64,000 nt of DNA from Solimonas sp. SE-A11 (GTDB lineage Bacteria; Pseudomonadota; Gammaproteobacteria; Nevskiales; Nevskiaceae). The notes beneath the pieces were generated by a model. The model did no database searches and was not told the origin of the DNA. It saw only the letters and a list, made by a program, of their open reading frames with translations. The first letter of the stretch is position 1; every line of letters starts with the position of its first letter. The stretch spans positions 248,001 through 312,000 of the forward strand of contig NZ_JAUASX010000002.1 in the NCBI RefSeq assembly GCF_030345715.1, written 5' to 3'. Both the position numbers and the translations under genes were made by a program. Shown piece by piece: positions 1-8,917 of the stretch.

Positions 1-13
1 AGGCCGTCGCACG

Positions 14-1606
14 GTGAGCGCAACGGCCGCCACGCTGGAGGAGCCTGCCCGGCGCCCGGCGAAGGCCGGCGCGCGCTTCACCTACCTGATCGCCGTGGTC
101 TGCGGCATGGCGGCGTTCATGGAGGTGCTGGACACCGCCATCGCCAACGTCTCGCTGGTGCATATCGCCGGCTCGCTGTCCGCCAGCACCGAGGAAGCCA
201 CCTGGGTGCTGACCTCCTACCTGGTCGCCAATGCCATCGTGCTGCCGATGACCGGCTGGCTGTCGGACACCATCGGCCGGCGGCGCTACTATATCGGCTG
301 CATCGTGGCCTTCACCGTGGCCTCGCTGCTCTGCGGCCTGGCGCCATCACTGCCGGCGCTGATCGGCCTGCGCATCCTGCAGGGTGCCGCCGGCGCCGGC
401 CTGCAGCCGGTGTCGCAGGCGATCCTGGCGGATTCCTTCCCGCAGGAACAGCGCGGCATGGCCATGGCGGTCTACGGCATGGCGGTGATCTCCGGCCCGG
501 CATTCGGCCCGGCGCTGGGCGGCTGGATCACCGACCAGTTCTCCTGGCACTGGATCTTCCTGATCAACGTGCCGGTAGGCATCGCGTTGGTCACCATGGC
601 CATGGCCCTGATCCGCGATCCGCCCGAGGCCCGCGAGATCACGCGCAAGCGCCGCGAGTCCGGTATCCGCGTGGACTACATGGGTTTCGCGCTGATCGCG
701 CTGAGCATGGGCAGTCTGCAGCTGATCCTGGACCTGGGGCAGAAGCACGACTGGTTGGATTCGGACTTCATCGTCTCCAGCCTGATGGTGCTCGCGGTCT
801 CGCTGGCGCTGCTGGTGTACCGCGAGCTGACGCACGAGCACCCGATCATCAACCTGCGGCTGTTGGGCAACCGCAACTTCGCCATCGCCAACCTGCTGGT
901 CGCCGGCATGTCGATTCCGCTGATGGGCCTGTCGGTGCTGCTGCCGCAGATGATGCAGACCCTGCTGGGCTACTCGGCGATGGATGCGGGCATCGTCGTG
1001 TCGCCTGGCGCTCTGGTCACGGTGGTGATGATGCCGCTGGTCGGCATGCTGGTGACGCGCGTGGATTCGCGCATCCTGTCCAGCGGCGGCTACGTCTTCA
1101 TCACGCTGGCCATGCTGGTGCTGACCACGATCGACCTGGATGTCTCGCAGGGACAACTGGTGGCCCTGCGCATGTTCCAGATGTTCGGCCTGGCCTTCGT
1201 GTTCATTCCGCTCAACGCCCTGGCCTATGCCGACACGCCTCCCGGCCAGACCAGCAGCGCTACCGCCATCATCAACCTGATGCGCAACCTCGGCGGCAGC
1301 ATCGGCATCTCGATGGTGACCTTCTCGCTGGCGCGGGCGAACCAGGTCCATCATTCGCACCTGGCCGAACACATCGACCCGCTGAACCCGGCCTACCAGG
1401 CCACGATGCAGTCCATGAGCGCCAGCCTGGGCAGCGAGCAGGCGGCCCACGCCGCCATGGCCGGCATCATCGGCCGCCAGGCCGGCATGCTGGCCTACAT
1501 CGACGTGTACTATCTGCTGGCAGCACTGACCGCGCTCATGGCGATGACCGTGTGGCTGGTGAAGCGCTCCAAGCCGCCGGCCAAGGCGCCGGTGGATTCA
1601 CACTAG
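14..1606 (+). CDS. DHA2-family MFS drug efflux transporter (EmrB/QacA type)
   Basis: A 530-residue inner-membrane protein of the length and hydrophobicity expected for a 14-helix DHA2 drug:H+ antiporter. Visible motifs are the TM1 motif LDTAIANVSL (about residues 39-48) and the loop 2-3 motif A GWLSDTIGRRR (81-91), followed by a motif-C-like glycine/proline-rich helix (SGPAFGPALGGW). Family members export hydrophobic compounds, usually with an HlyD/EmrA adaptor and a TolC channel. The start is GTG at 14, inside GTGA, so an upstream gene may end at 15-17 and be translationally coupled; it lies outside the window. The substrate cannot be told. An alpha/beta hydrolase follows after 11 bases, probably in the same operon. 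Confidence 0.9.
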   Translation: MSATAATLEEPARRPAKAGARFTYLIAVVCGMAAFMEVLDTAIANVSLVHIAGSLSASTEEATWVLTSYLVANAIVLPMTGWLSDTIGRRRYYIGCIVAFTVASLLCGLAPSLPALIGLRILQGAAGAGLQPVSQAILADSFPQEQRGMAMAVYGMAVISGPAFGPALGGWITDQFSWHWIFLINVPVGIALVTMAMALIRDPPEAREITRKRRESGIRVDYMGFALIALSMGSLQLILDLGQKHDWLDSDFIVSSLMVLAVSLALLVYRELTHEHPIINLRLLGNRNFAIANLLVAGMSIPLMGLSVLLPQMMQTLLGYSAMDAGIVVSPGALVTVVMMPLVGMLVTRVDSRILSSGGYVFITLAMLVLTTIDLDVSQGQLVALRMFQMFGLAFVFIPLNALAYADTPPGQTSSATAIINLMRNLGGSIGISMVTFSLARANQVHHSHLAEHIDPLNPAYQATMQSMSASLGSEQAAHAAMAGIIGRQAGMLAYIDVYYLLAALTALMAMTVWLVKRSKPPAKAPVDSH

Positions 1607-1617
1607 GAAAACCCGAG

Positions 1618-2517
1618 ATGCCCTTCGTCAACGCCCGCGACGGCCAGCGCCTGCACGTGCGCGTCATCGGCCGCGGCCAGCCCGCACTGCTGCTGCACGG
1701 CATGGGCATGGACAGCCGCTACTGGTTGCCCTTCCTGCTGCCCTACCTGCACCGTTTCCGCTTTTACCTGCCGGACTTCCGCGGCGCCGGCCGCTCGGCC
1801 GGCGTGCGCCTGAACCAGGCCGACATCTTCCAGAACCACATGGAGGACGTGCAGGACATCATCAAGCACTTCGGCCTCCAGGATTTCCTGCTGGCCGGCT
1901 ATTCCTTGGGCGGCAGCACCGCGCTGCACCTGCTGCACAGCGGCGGCTTTGGTGGCGTGCGGCGCTACCTGCACATTGACCAGTCGCCCTGCGTCGGCAA
2001 TCGCGAGGGCTGGAACTACGGCCTCTGGGGCGAGCGCCAGACTGAGCTGTTCGGCGCACTGCAGCGCCTGCAGGACGTGCTGGCCAAGAATGCGCAGTCA
2101 GGACGCCTGACGGAACTGCCGCCACCCGCGCGGCGGCAGACAATGGACACGCTGGCCGATACCCTGTCGCAGATCGCCGGCAAGCCGGCCCTGCGCAGCA
2201 CGCTGCGCGCCGCCTCGCACTGGCCCTGGCTGTTCTCGCGCCTGGTGCCGTCCACGCACCTGGGCGACCTGCGTGCGACGCTCGCGTCATATCTAAGCGG
2301 CGGGCACGACTACCGCCCCGCCCTCGCCGGCTGCCCGGTGCCGGTGACGGTGCTGGTGGGCATGCGCTCCGATCTCTACCACCCGGAGGGCCAGATGAGC
2401 ATCGCTCGCCAGGTGCGGCAGGGCCGCATCGTGCGCTTCGAGAAATCCGGCCACGTACCGCTCAGCGACGAGCCGCTGCGCTTCATGCGGGAGCTGGGGC
2501 GATTCCTGAAGGGTTAG
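1618..2517 (+). CDS. alpha/beta-hydrolase fold protein
   Basis: A 299-residue cytoplasmic hydrolase with the classical fold signatures: the oxyanion stretch HGMG (27-30), the nucleophile elbow GYSLGG with Ser96, and a late KSGHVPLSDEP segment carrying the catalytic His. The start ATG at 1618 is 11 bases after the transporter stop, which makes the two likely co-transcribed. Longer in-frame readings from 1552 overlap the transporter and are not needed. The class includes esterases, haloperoxidase-like enzymes and epoxide or ester hydrolases, and the sequence does not fix the substrate. Pairing with an efflux pump could mean detoxification of an ester-type compound, which is speculation. Confidence 0.85.
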   Translation: MPFVNARDGQRLHVRVIGRGQPALLLHGMGMDSRYWLPFLLPYLHRFRFYLPDFRGAGRSAGVRLNQADIFQNHMEDVQDIIKHFGLQDFLLAGYSLGGSTALHLLHSGGFGGVRRYLHIDQSPCVGNREGWNYGLWGERQTELFGALQRLQDVLAKNAQSGRLTELPPPARRQTMDTLADTLSQIAGKPALRSTLRAASHWPWLFSRLVPSTHLGDLRATLASYLSGGHDYRPALAGCPVPVTVLVGMRSDLYHPEGQMSIARQVRQGRIVRFEKSGHVPLSDEPLRFMRELGRFLKG

Positions 2518-2629
2518 TTACGGGCCGCCAGTGTGGTCCCGGCTTGTCTGCGGCAACCGGGCTACGGGTGATGCGGATGCTGGCTAGCGGATTCCCGGTT
2601 CCGCGCGCGGGATCGAAGAAGCCCACCAC

Positions 2630-4027
2630 TCACATCACCCGCGACATCATCGCCGGCGCCTGCTCGATGGCGTCCTCGATGATCTCCAGGGTGTGGCGGC
2701 ATTCCTCGCGGTCGGCGGGGCCGCCCAGGCAGACTCGCACCGATTCGGGCGCGGTGCCGCTGACGGTGAAGGTGTCCGACACCACCACGCCGACCCCATG
2801 CGCACGCAGGTGGGTGGCGAACTCGATGCGCGTCCAGGCCGGCGGCACCGTCAGCCAGAGGTGGAAGGCCTCGGGTTTGGTGAAGTAATCGGCCTTGCGC
2901 AGCACCTCGGTGGCCAGCTGCTGCCGCGCCATCGATTCTTCGCGGATCGCCAGGGTCATGGCGCGCACGGTGCCGTCGTCGATCCAGCGCGTGGCCAGGC
3001 GCACCATCGGCGGTGGCGCCATCACCGTGGTGGTGCGCATGATCGCCGACAGGCGCGCGGTGTAGCGCGCGCTCGGCAACGAGACGTAGCCGATGCGCAT
3101 GCCGGCGCCCAGGCACTTGGAGAAGCCGGTGACGTGGAAGGTCAGCTCCGGCGCCAGGGCCGCGAGCGATACCGAGCGTTGGCGCGGCAGGCGGGCGTAG
3201 GGGTCGTCCTCCACGATGGGCACGCTGTAGCGGCGGGCGATCTCGGCCACCGCCTCGCGCCGCTCCTGCGACATCACCGCGGTGGTGGGATTGTTGAACG
3301 TGGGATTGAGGTACAGGGCCTTGGGCGGATCAGCCGCGCAGAGCGCACCAAAGGCCTCGGGGTCGATCCCTTCGTCGTCGGCCGGCAGGCCGGCAAGGCG
3401 GATGCCGAGTTGCGCCGCCAGGCCCTTGATGCCGGGATAGGTCACGGCCTCGCAGGCGATGCTGTCGCCGGCCCGCGCCAACAGCGTGAACAGGGCCAGT
3501 AGCGCGCCCTGCGCACCAGGGCAGACCAGCACACGCCCGCCGTCCAGGCCCGGCACATGGCGCGACAGCCAGCGCGCGCCGGCCTCGCGGTCCTCCGGCA
3601 GTCCGCCGAACTCCTGGTAGCGCAGCATGGCATAGGGGTCTGCCTCCGCCAGGCTGGCGAAGCCCTCCCGCAAACGCTGCAGCAGCGCGCGGTCGCGCGG
3701 CTCCGGCGGCATGTTCATGGTCATGTCCACCAGGCCAGCCGGCGGCGAGCGCCGCACCGGACCGGAGCGCAGCGTCTCTCGCACGAAGCTGCCGCTGCCA
3801 GCGCGGCTGTCGATCAGGCCGCGCTGCTGCGCCTCGGCGTAGCCGCGGGCCACGGTGCTGAAGTTGAGGTCCAGGGCCAGCGCCAGCGAGCGCAGCGTGG
3901 GCAGGCGCTGCAGTGCCGCCAGCTTGCCGGACTGGATGTCCTCGGCCAACGCATCGGCCAGGGCGACGTAGGCCGGCTTGCTGCTGGCGCGGATGGCGGC
4001 GGCCCAGCGGCTGGTTTCATTGGACAT
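2630..4027 (-). CDS. MocR-type PLP-dependent transcriptional regulator (GntR HTH plus aminotransferase fold)
   Basis: A 465-residue fusion. An N-terminal winged-helix GntR domain (about residues 15-80, RLPTLRSLALALDLNFSTVARGYAEA region) is joined to a fold-type I aminotransferase domain (about 110-460). The PLP lysine is expected in GFSKCLGAGMRIGY. MocR regulators sense amino-acid- or vitamin-like ligands via PLP and bind direct repeats. The start ATG at 4027 has GGAGAG upstream; an in-frame start at 4090 is less likely. The gene is divergent from the Nit1C cluster across 382 bases containing a repeated CACATTGATYGCAT motif, so it is a good candidate regulator of that cluster, of itself, or both. 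The ligand is unknown. Confidence 0.88.
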   Translation of the reverse strand: MSNETSRWAAAIRASSKPAYVALADALAEDIQSGKLAALQRLPTLRSLALALDLNFSTVARGYAEAQQRGLIDSRAGSGSFVRETLRSGPVRRSPPAGLVDMTMNMPPEPRDRALLQRLREGFASLAEADPYAMLRYQEFGGLPEDREAGARWLSRHVPGLDGGRVLVCPGAQGALLALFTLLARAGDSIACEAVTYPGIKGLAAQLGIRLAGLPADDEGIDPEAFGALCAADPPKALYLNPTFNNPTTAVMSQERREAVAEIARRYSVPIVEDDPYARLPRQRSVSLAALAPELTFHVTGFSKCLGAGMRIGYVSLPSARYTARLSAIMRTTTVMAPPPMVRLATRWIDDGTVRAMTLAIREESMARQQLATEVLRKADYFTKPEAFHLWLTVPPAWTRIEFATHLRAHGVGVVVSDTFTVSGTAPESVRVCLGGPADREECRHTLEIIEDAIEQAPAMMSRVM

Positions 4028-4072
4028 GGGTGATCTCTCCGGTGGATCACCTGGCGCTCGCAACAACTGTTC

Positions 4073-4102
4073 CACATTGATTGCATACAAACCGCGATCA
4101 AT
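4073..4102. promoter_or_regulatory. candidate MocR operator, copy 1
   Basis: CACATTGATTGCAT lies at 4073-4086, close to the MocR start. A second copy, CACATTGATCGCAT, lies at 4287-4300 with 13 of 14 bases identical. An inverted partial copy (ATTGATCGC on the minus strand) lies at 4094-4102. MocR proteins are known to bind directly repeated sites in their own divergent promoters. The assignment to this regulator is inferred from position and repetition. Confidence 0.45.
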
Positions 4103-4286
4103 TGGTCATGCGTTGCACGACGAATGCCCAGCGCCTGCACCGCCAGGCAGCGCGCGCGCCATCCTGATGCGGCACTTTATCCCTGCAAAACCAGGTGTTT
4201 CGCGGTGTTTCGCGCGATAGCGGGCGAGTGCGCTGCCGCGCCTGCGGCGAGTGCGAAGAAAATGTTTCGCAGATTCCGGAATGTCT

Positions 4287-4300
4287 CACATTGATCGCAT
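4287..4300. promoter_or_regulatory. candidate MocR operator, copy 2
   Basis: CACATTGATCGCAT is the second copy of the motif at 4073-4086 and sits 26 bases upstream of the sigma-54 promoter of the Nit1C cluster. The same intergenic region also has a tandem pair of GTGTTTCGCG at 4195-4214, a third TGTTTCGC at 4263-4270, and two GGCGAGTGCG repeats at 4223 and 4246. Any of these could be activator sites; no clean NtrC palindrome is visible. Confidence 0.4.
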
Positions 4301-4325
4301 TTTCCAGGCGACTCCGGCGAAACAA

Positions 4326-4341
4326 TTGGCACATCGGTTGC
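4326..4341 (+). promoter_or_regulatory. sigma-54 (RpoN) promoter of the Nit1C cluster
   Basis: TTGGCACATCGGTTGC matches the -24/-12 consensus TGGCAC-N5-TTGC at every key base, with exactly ten bases between the GG and GC dinucleotides. The predicted transcription start is about 4352-4354, roughly 57 bases before the first gene. Sigma-54 dependence fits a nitrogen-limitation cluster and implies an enhancer-binding activator such as NtrC; none is encoded nearby. Confidence 0.75.
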
Positions 4342-4409
4342 GCTGTATCAGGTGCCGCGACAGGGAACGGCGAAATTCCCGAACCACCGCACACACCTGG
4401 AGAGTCACC

Positions 4410-4892
4410 ATGCCCGCAGTCAGCACCCCCGCCACCAAGAAGGGCGATTTCTTCGTCGACTACGAGGAGAAGGTCTTCGAGGACGTGAAGGCCAAGCCCG
4501 GCGAGAAAGCGCTGGTCACCTTCCACACCGTGGCCTTCGAAGGCTCCATCGGCCTGGTCAACATCCTGCAGGGCAAGCGCCTGCAGCGTAAGGGCTTCGA
4601 GACCTCGATCCTGCTGTACGGCCCTGGCGTGACGCTGGGCATCCAGCGTGGCTTCCCCACCATCGGCGACGAGGCCTTCCCCGGCGCGCAGAACTTCAGC
4701 AAGCAGCTGGAATCGTTCATGGCCGAGGGCGGCAAGGTGTACTGCTGCCGCTTCGCGCTGCAGATGCTCTACGGCCACGGCGAGCACTCGCTGCTGCCGG
4801 GCATCCGTCCGATCAATCCGCTGGACGTGCTCGACCTGATCCTGCTCCACCGCAACGACAACGCCTTCATGATCCACACCTGGACCGTGTAA
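4410..4892 (+). CDS. MSMEG_0572/Sll0783-family nitrogen starvation response protein
   Basis: A 160-residue protein at the head of the Nit1C cluster. It has no signal peptide. A conserved-looking core runs through [20 protein letters not shown] and a later [18 protein letters not shown] segment with paired cysteines and histidines that could bind metal. It has DsrE-like features (small alpha/beta domain, glycine-rich loop), but its biochemical role is not established. Start ATG at 4410 follows CTGGAGAG. The identification rests mainly on the unmistakable gene order that follows it (nitrilase, radical SAM, GNAT, AIR-synthase-like, 0570, 0569). It lies 28 bases before the nitrilase gene and behind the sigma-54 promoter. 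Confidence 0.85.
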   Translation: MPAVSTPATKKGDFFVDYEEKVFEDVKAKPGEKALVTFHTVAFEGSIGLVNILQGKRLQRKGFETSILLYGPGVTLGIQRGFPTIGDEAFPGAQNFSKQLESFMAEGGKVYCCRFALQMLYGHGEHSLLPGIRPINPLDVLDLILLHRNDNAFMIHTWTV

Positions 4893-4920
4893 GGCCGACG
4901 CAAGCACGGAGCCCATCGCC

Positions 4921-5949
4921 ATGACCGCGAGAAAAGTCCGCGCCGCCGCTGTCCAGCTCAATCCCGAGCTGGACAGCGCCGACGGCACCGTCAGCCGCGT
5001 GCTGGAGGCCATCGCCGAGGCCGCGCGCGAAAGCGTGCAGCTGATCGTGTTCCCCGAGACGGTGGTGCCCTACTACCCCTACTTCTCCTTCGTCACTCCC
5101 GCAGTGACGATGGGCGCGGCCCACCTGAAGCTGTACGAGCACGCGCCGACCGTGCCCGGCCCCGTCACCGACGCGGTGGCCGCGGCCGCGCGGCGCCACG
5201 GCATGGTGGTGGTGCTGGGCGTCAACGAGCGCGACCACGGCACGCTGTACAACACGCAGCTGGTATTCGACGCCGACGGCGCGCTGGCGCTGAAGCGCCG
5301 CAAGATCACGCCCACCTACCACGAGCGCATGGTCTGGGGCATGGGCGACGGCTCGGGCCTGCGCACGGTGGAGACCGCCGTGGGCACGGTTGGCGCCCTG
5401 GCCTGCTGGGAGCACTACAACCCCCTGGCGCGCTACGCGCTGATGGCGCAGCACGAGCAGATCCACTGCTCGCAGTTCCCGGGCTCGCTGGTGGGGCCGA
5501 TCTTCTCCGAGCAGATGGAAGTGACCATGCGCCACCACGCGCTGGAGTCCGGCTGCTTCGTGGTCAACGCCACCGCCTGGCTGACCCCGGAACAGAAGAA
5601 GGCCGCCGCACCCTCGCCCGACATGGAGAAGGCCTTCAACGGCGGCTGCTACACGGCGATCATCTCGCCGGAGGGCAAGCACCTGGCCGAACCGTTGCGC
5701 GACGGCGCGGGCCTGGTGATCGCCGATCTCGACTTCGCGCTGATCGACAAGCGCAAACGAATGATGGATTCGGTGGGCCACTACGCGCGGCCGGAGCTGC
5801 TGAGCCTGCAGCTGGATCGCCGCGCCACCGCGCCGCTGGCCGAGCTGCCCGCCGCCACGGCCGCACCCAAGCCCATGCCGCTTCCCGCCGCCGACGGCGT
5901 GGAGTCTGCCTACATGAGCGCCATTGCCAGCCTGATGGGGAAACACTGA
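4921..5949 (+). CDS. Nit1-type nitrilase (Nit6803/NitC-like)
   Basis: A 342-residue carbon-nitrogen hydrolase. The catalytic triad is visible: Glu46 in [11 protein letters not shown], Lys128 in KRRKITP and Cys162 in ACWEHYN. The Glu136-containing [11 protein letters not shown] loop is typical of true nitrilases. Such enzymes convert R-CN to the carboxylate and ammonia, and the Nit6803 group often prefers fumaronitrile-like or aliphatic nitriles. In cyanide-utilising bacteria the Nit1C nitrilase is reported to be required for growth on cyanide, although the true substrate is unclear. The stop overlaps the next start by one base (TGATG), so translation is coupled to the radical SAM gene. Confidence 0.92.
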   Translation: MTARKVRAAAVQLNPELDSADGTVSRVLEAIAEAARESVQLIVFPETVVPYYPYFSFVTPAVTMGAAHLKLYEHAPTVPGPVTDAVAAAARRHGMVVVLGVNERDHGTLYNTQLVFDADGALALKRRKITPTYHERMVWGMGDGSGLRTVETAVGTVGALACWEHYNPLARYALMAQHEQIHCSQFPGSLVGPIFSEQMEVTMRHHALESGCFVVNATAWLTPEQKKAAAPSPDMEKAFNGGCYTAIISPEGKHLAEPLRDGAGLVIADLDFALIDKRKRMMDSVGHYARPELLSLQLDRRATAPLAELPAATAAPKPMPLPAADGVESAYMSAIASLMGKH

Positions 5950-7094
5950 TGGAAACCGCCGCCCTGCCCCTGGCCGCCCTCGGCCAGCAGCTGATCACCG
6001 AACTGCAGGCCAGCGGCCTGCGCCTGGAGAACCCGCAGGCCGGCGCCGCCGCGCGCAAGGGTGGCGCCGGCCCCACCGACCACAAGGCCGTGACGGTGGA
6101 AGGCCGCACGGTGATGGTGCCGGTGCACGGCGACGCGGCGCTGGCCTCGCCCTTCCTGGCGCGGGCACCGGATGCACGCGGCGTCAGCGTGCTGGAGCGC
6201 AACGGCCTGGCGGTGGGCCGCGTGGAATTCCCGCGCCAGCCGAAGTTCTACAAGCTGCAGACCCTGGACGGCATACCCTACTCCAAGATCGCGCAACTGC
6301 ATGGCGCCGACGTGCTGGCCACCACGGTGCTGCAGACCTGCATCCGCTATGGCCGGCGCAGCACCTCCTGCCAGTTCTGCGCCATCGGCGAGTCACTGAG
6401 GGAAGGCCGCACCATCAACCGCAAGACGCCGGAGCAGCTGGCCGAGGTGGCGCGCGCGGCGGTGCTGCTGGACGGCGTGAAGCACATGGTGATGACCACC
6501 GGCACACCCAACTTCACCGACCGCGGTGCGGAGATACTCTGCGAGAGCGCCTTCGCGGTGAAGGCGGCGGTGGACCTGCCGATCCAGGCGCAGTGCGAGC
6601 CACCGGATGACGCGGCCTGGTTCCTGCGCCTGAAGGACGCCGGCGTGGATGCCCTGGGCATGCACCTGGAAGCGGTCACGCCGGAGGTGCGGCAGCGCGT
6701 CATGCCGGGCAAGGCCAGCGTCACCATCCCGGAATACCTGAAGGCCTTCGAGGACGCGGTGCAGGTCTTCGGCCGCGGCCAGGTCAGCACCTACATCCTC
6801 GCCGGCCTGGGCGACAGCGACGCGGCGATCCTGGAGATGTGCGAGCGCCTGATCGGTCTGGGCGTCTATCCCTTCGTGGTGCCCTTCGTGCCGGTGGGCG
6901 GCACGCCGCTGGCGCAGCACCCTTCGCCGAGCGCGGCGGCCATGCGCGGCCTGCTGGCGCCGCTGGGGCGCATGCTGGTGGCGGGCGGGCTGAAGTCGGC
7001 CGACATCAAGGCCGGCTGCGGCAAGTGTGGCGCCTGCTCCTCTCTGGCCTCCTACGAGCAGGGCGCCGCGGAGGTGCGCGCCCATGCCGGCTGA
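5949..7094 (+). CDS. MSMEG_0568-family radical SAM protein of the Nit1C cluster
   Basis: A 381-residue predicted [4Fe-4S] enzyme. The cluster-binding cysteines appear to be Cys131, Cys141 and Cys144 (TCIRYGRRSTSCQFC), giving an unusual CX9CX2C spacing instead of CX3CX2C. A TIM-barrel-like region follows (TTGTPN, QCEPPDD, GMHLEAVTPEVR, AGLGD). Near the C-terminus KAGCGKCGACSS adds three cysteines that could bind a second Fe-S cluster. It presumably modifies a small molecule or the nitrilase product. The reaction is unknown, and assignment rests on gene order plus the cysteine pattern. It overlaps the GNAT gene by 11 bases. Confidence 0.88.
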   Translation: METAALPLAALGQQLITELQASGLRLENPQAGAAARKGGAGPTDHKAVTVEGRTVMVPVHGDAALASPFLARAPDARGVSVLERNGLAVGRVEFPRQPKFYKLQTLDGIPYSKIAQLHGADVLATTVLQTCIRYGRRSTSCQFCAIGESLREGRTINRKTPEQLAEVARAAVLLDGVKHMVMTTGTPNFTDRGAEILCESAFAVKAAVDLPIQAQCEPPDDAAWFLRLKDAGVDALGMHLEAVTPEVRQRVMPGKASVTIPEYLKAFEDAVQVFGRGQVSTYILAGLGDSDAAILEMCERLIGLGVYPFVVPFVPVGGTPLAQHPSPSAAAMRGLLAPLGRMLVAGGLKSADIKAGCGKCGACSSLASYEQGAAEVRAHAG

Positions 7095-7656
7095 CGGCGG
7101 GCTGCTGGACTGGGCGCCCGCCGGCGGCAGCGGCGCGGGCCTGTTCCTGCCCAGCGAGTACCTGGTGAAACCCGCGACCGAACGCTGGGAGCGGCGCGAG
7201 GCGCTGCGCCTGCGCCGCGAGGTGTTCTGCGCGGAGCAGGGCCTGTTCGGACGCGACGACCGCGACATCGTCGACCGCACGGCGCTGCTGCTGGTGGCAG
7301 TGTCCTGCCTCTCCGGCATGCCGGAGCAGGTGGTGGGCACGGTGCGCATCCACGAGAGTGCGCCCGGCCAATGGCAGGGCTCGCGGCTTGCGGTGCACGC
7401 GGACTACCGCCGCGTGGCCTGGCTGGGCAGCGAGTTGATCCGCCTGGCCGTGGGCATGGCGCATGCCCGCGGCGCCTGGCGCTTCACCGCGCAGGTGCAG
7501 GCGCAGAACGCGCCGTTGTTCCAGCGCCTGCACTGGCGCACGCTGGAGCAGATCGAGTTGCACGGCCGGCCACACCACCGCATGCAGGCGGACCTGGCGC
7601 ACTATCCGCCCTGCGATGCCGCCGGCTTCGTCTCCATGCCCCGGCGCGCCGCATGA
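7084..7656 (+). CDS. MSMEG_0567/Sll0786-family N-acetyltransferase (GNAT fold)
   Basis: A 190-residue GNAT-like protein. The segment SEYLVKPATERWERREALRLRREVFCAEQGLF resembles the start of acyltransferases that act like autoinducer synthases. The acetyl-CoA site appears to be VVGTVRIHE and the WLGSELIRLAVGMAHARGA region. The start ATG at 7084 lies inside the end of the radical SAM gene, and the stop overlaps the next start (ATGA), so the cluster is tightly coupled. In this family the acetyl acceptor is unknown; placement in the Nit1C cluster suggests processing of a nitrile- or amine-derived metabolite. Confidence 0.87.
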   Translation: MPADGGLLDWAPAGGSGAGLFLPSEYLVKPATERWERREALRLRREVFCAEQGLFGRDDRDIVDRTALLLVAVSCLSGMPEQVVGTVRIHESAPGQWQGSRLAVHADYRRVAWLGSELIRLAVGMAHARGAWRFTAQVQAQNAPLFQRLHWRTLEQIELHGRPHHRMQADLAHYPPCDAAGFVSMPRRAA

Positions 7657-8636
7657 ATCCGCATGCCTTGGTCGACGCCCTGCACGACAGCCGAGGGCTG
7701 GCGCAGAAGCGTGACATCACCGGCGTGGTGCAGGCGCTGGACGTCGGCGCCCATAGCGACGTGCCGGTGGGCGACGACTGCGCCGCGATCCCCGATGGTG
7801 AGGGCTGGCAGTTGCTGGCCATCGAGGGCTTCATCCCGGAGTTCGTCGAGCGCGATCCCTGGTTTGCCGGCTGGTGCGGCGTGATGGTTAACGTGTCCGA
7901 CATCTACGCCATGGGCGGCCGCCCGCTGGCGGTGGTGGATGCGGTCTGGGCGCGCGACGCCGAACGACTGCAGCCGCTGCTGGCCGGCATGGCCGCGGCC
8001 TCGGCCGCCTACGGCGTGCCGGTGGTGGGCGGCCACAGCAACCTGCGCGGCAGCGGCGAGAACCTGGCGGTGTCGATCCTGGGCCGCGCGCGGCGCCTGC
8101 TCTGCAGCTTCGACGCGCAGCCGGGCGACGTATTGCTCTGCGCGGTGGACCTGCGCGGCGCCTACCGCGAACCCTTTCCGCACTGGAACTGCGCCGTGGG
8201 CACCGACCCGGCACGCCTGCGCGGCGACCTGGAACTGCTGCCCACGCTGGCCGAAGACGGCCTCTGTGCCGCCGCCAAGGACATCAGCCAGGCCGGGCTG
8301 ATCGGCACCGCGATGATGCTGCTGGAATGCTCCGGCATCGGCGCGCTCATCGACCTGGACGCCATCCCCTGTCCGCCGGGCGCCGATCCGCAGCGCTGGC
8401 TGCTGTCGGCCTTCCCCAGCTACGGCTTCATCCTGTCGGTGCCGCCGCGCCACGTAGACGAGGTGATCGCGCGCTTCCGCGGCCGCGACCTGGCCTGCGC
8501 TGCCATCGGCCGCTGCGATGACACGCGGCGCCTGGTCCTCGAAGGCGGCGGCAGCCATGCCCTGGCCTGGGACTTCCGCCGCGAGGCCGTCATCGGCTGC
8601 GGCCCTACGTCACTGCCGGAGCGGCGACATGCCTGA
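7653..8636 (+). CDS. Sll0787-family AIR synthase (PurM)-like protein
   Basis: A 327-residue protein with the PurM/SelD/ThiL/HypE ATP-binding fold. The N-terminal half carries VGDDCAAIPDGEGW and the metal/ATP loop VNVSDIYAMGGRPLAVVDAVW; the later DISQAGLIGTAMMLLECSGIGALID segment is the C-terminal PurM-like domain. Enzymes of this fold activate a carbonyl or carboxylate oxygen by phosphorylation. It overlaps the GNAT gene by four bases (ATGA) and the next gene by eight bases. Its substrate in the Nit1C pathway is unknown. Confidence 0.88.
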   Translation: MNPHALVDALHDSRGLAQKRDITGVVQALDVGAHSDVPVGDDCAAIPDGEGWQLLAIEGFIPEFVERDPWFAGWCGVMVNVSDIYAMGGRPLAVVDAVWARDAERLQPLLAGMAAASAAYGVPVVGGHSNLRGSGENLAVSILGRARRLLCSFDAQPGDVLLCAVDLRGAYREPFPHWNCAVGTDPARLRGDLELLPTLAEDGLCAAAKDISQAGLIGTAMMLLECSGIGALIDLDAIPCPPGADPQRWLLSAFPSYGFILSVPPRHVDEVIARFRGRDLACAAIGRCDDTRRLVLEGGGSHALAWDFRREAVIGCGPTSLPERRHA

Positions 8637-8910
8637 AACCCTGTTCCTGGTGCGCTGGCCCGACGACTCCACCAGCCGCTGCTACTCGCCCTCCAGCACG
8701 ATCCGCGAGGCCTTCGAGCCCGGGCGGCGCTACCCGCTGGCGGACTTCGTCGAGCGCAGCCGCGCCGCGCTGGAGCACGCCAGCGCCCGCGTGACGCAGA
8801 AGTACGGCTTCGGCTGCGGCCAGGCGCTGGCGCAGATCCGCGCCATCGAGCAGCGCGCCACCCTCTATCCCGACGGCGGCCACGTGGTCGTCGAATCCTT
8901 CGAATCCTGA
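8629..8910 (+). CDS. MSMEG_0570-family nitrogen starvation response protein
   Basis: A 93-residue protein of unknown biochemical role always found in Nit1C clusters. It begins MPETLFLVRWPDDSTSRCYSPSS, has no membrane segment, and contains a TQKYGFGCGQALAQI helix and an acidic end. The start ATG at 8629 lies inside the previous gene. Its short length, lack of catalytic motifs and conserved surface-type WPDG/S-YSPS pattern suggest a binding or accessory subunit rather than an enzyme; that is inference. Recognition rests on size, motif and position. Confidence 0.85.
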   Translation: MPETLFLVRWPDDSTSRCYSPSSTIREAFEPGRRYPLADFVERSRAALEHASARVTQKYGFGCGQALAQIRAIEQRATLYPDGGHVVVESFES

Positions 8911-8917
8911 GCCCGAG

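Noticed and set aside
4108-4157. NtrC-type enhancer (TGCAC...GTGCA) upstream of Nit1C
   Set aside because: TGCAC occurs twice but only as direct, unequally spaced copies; there is no symmetric site.
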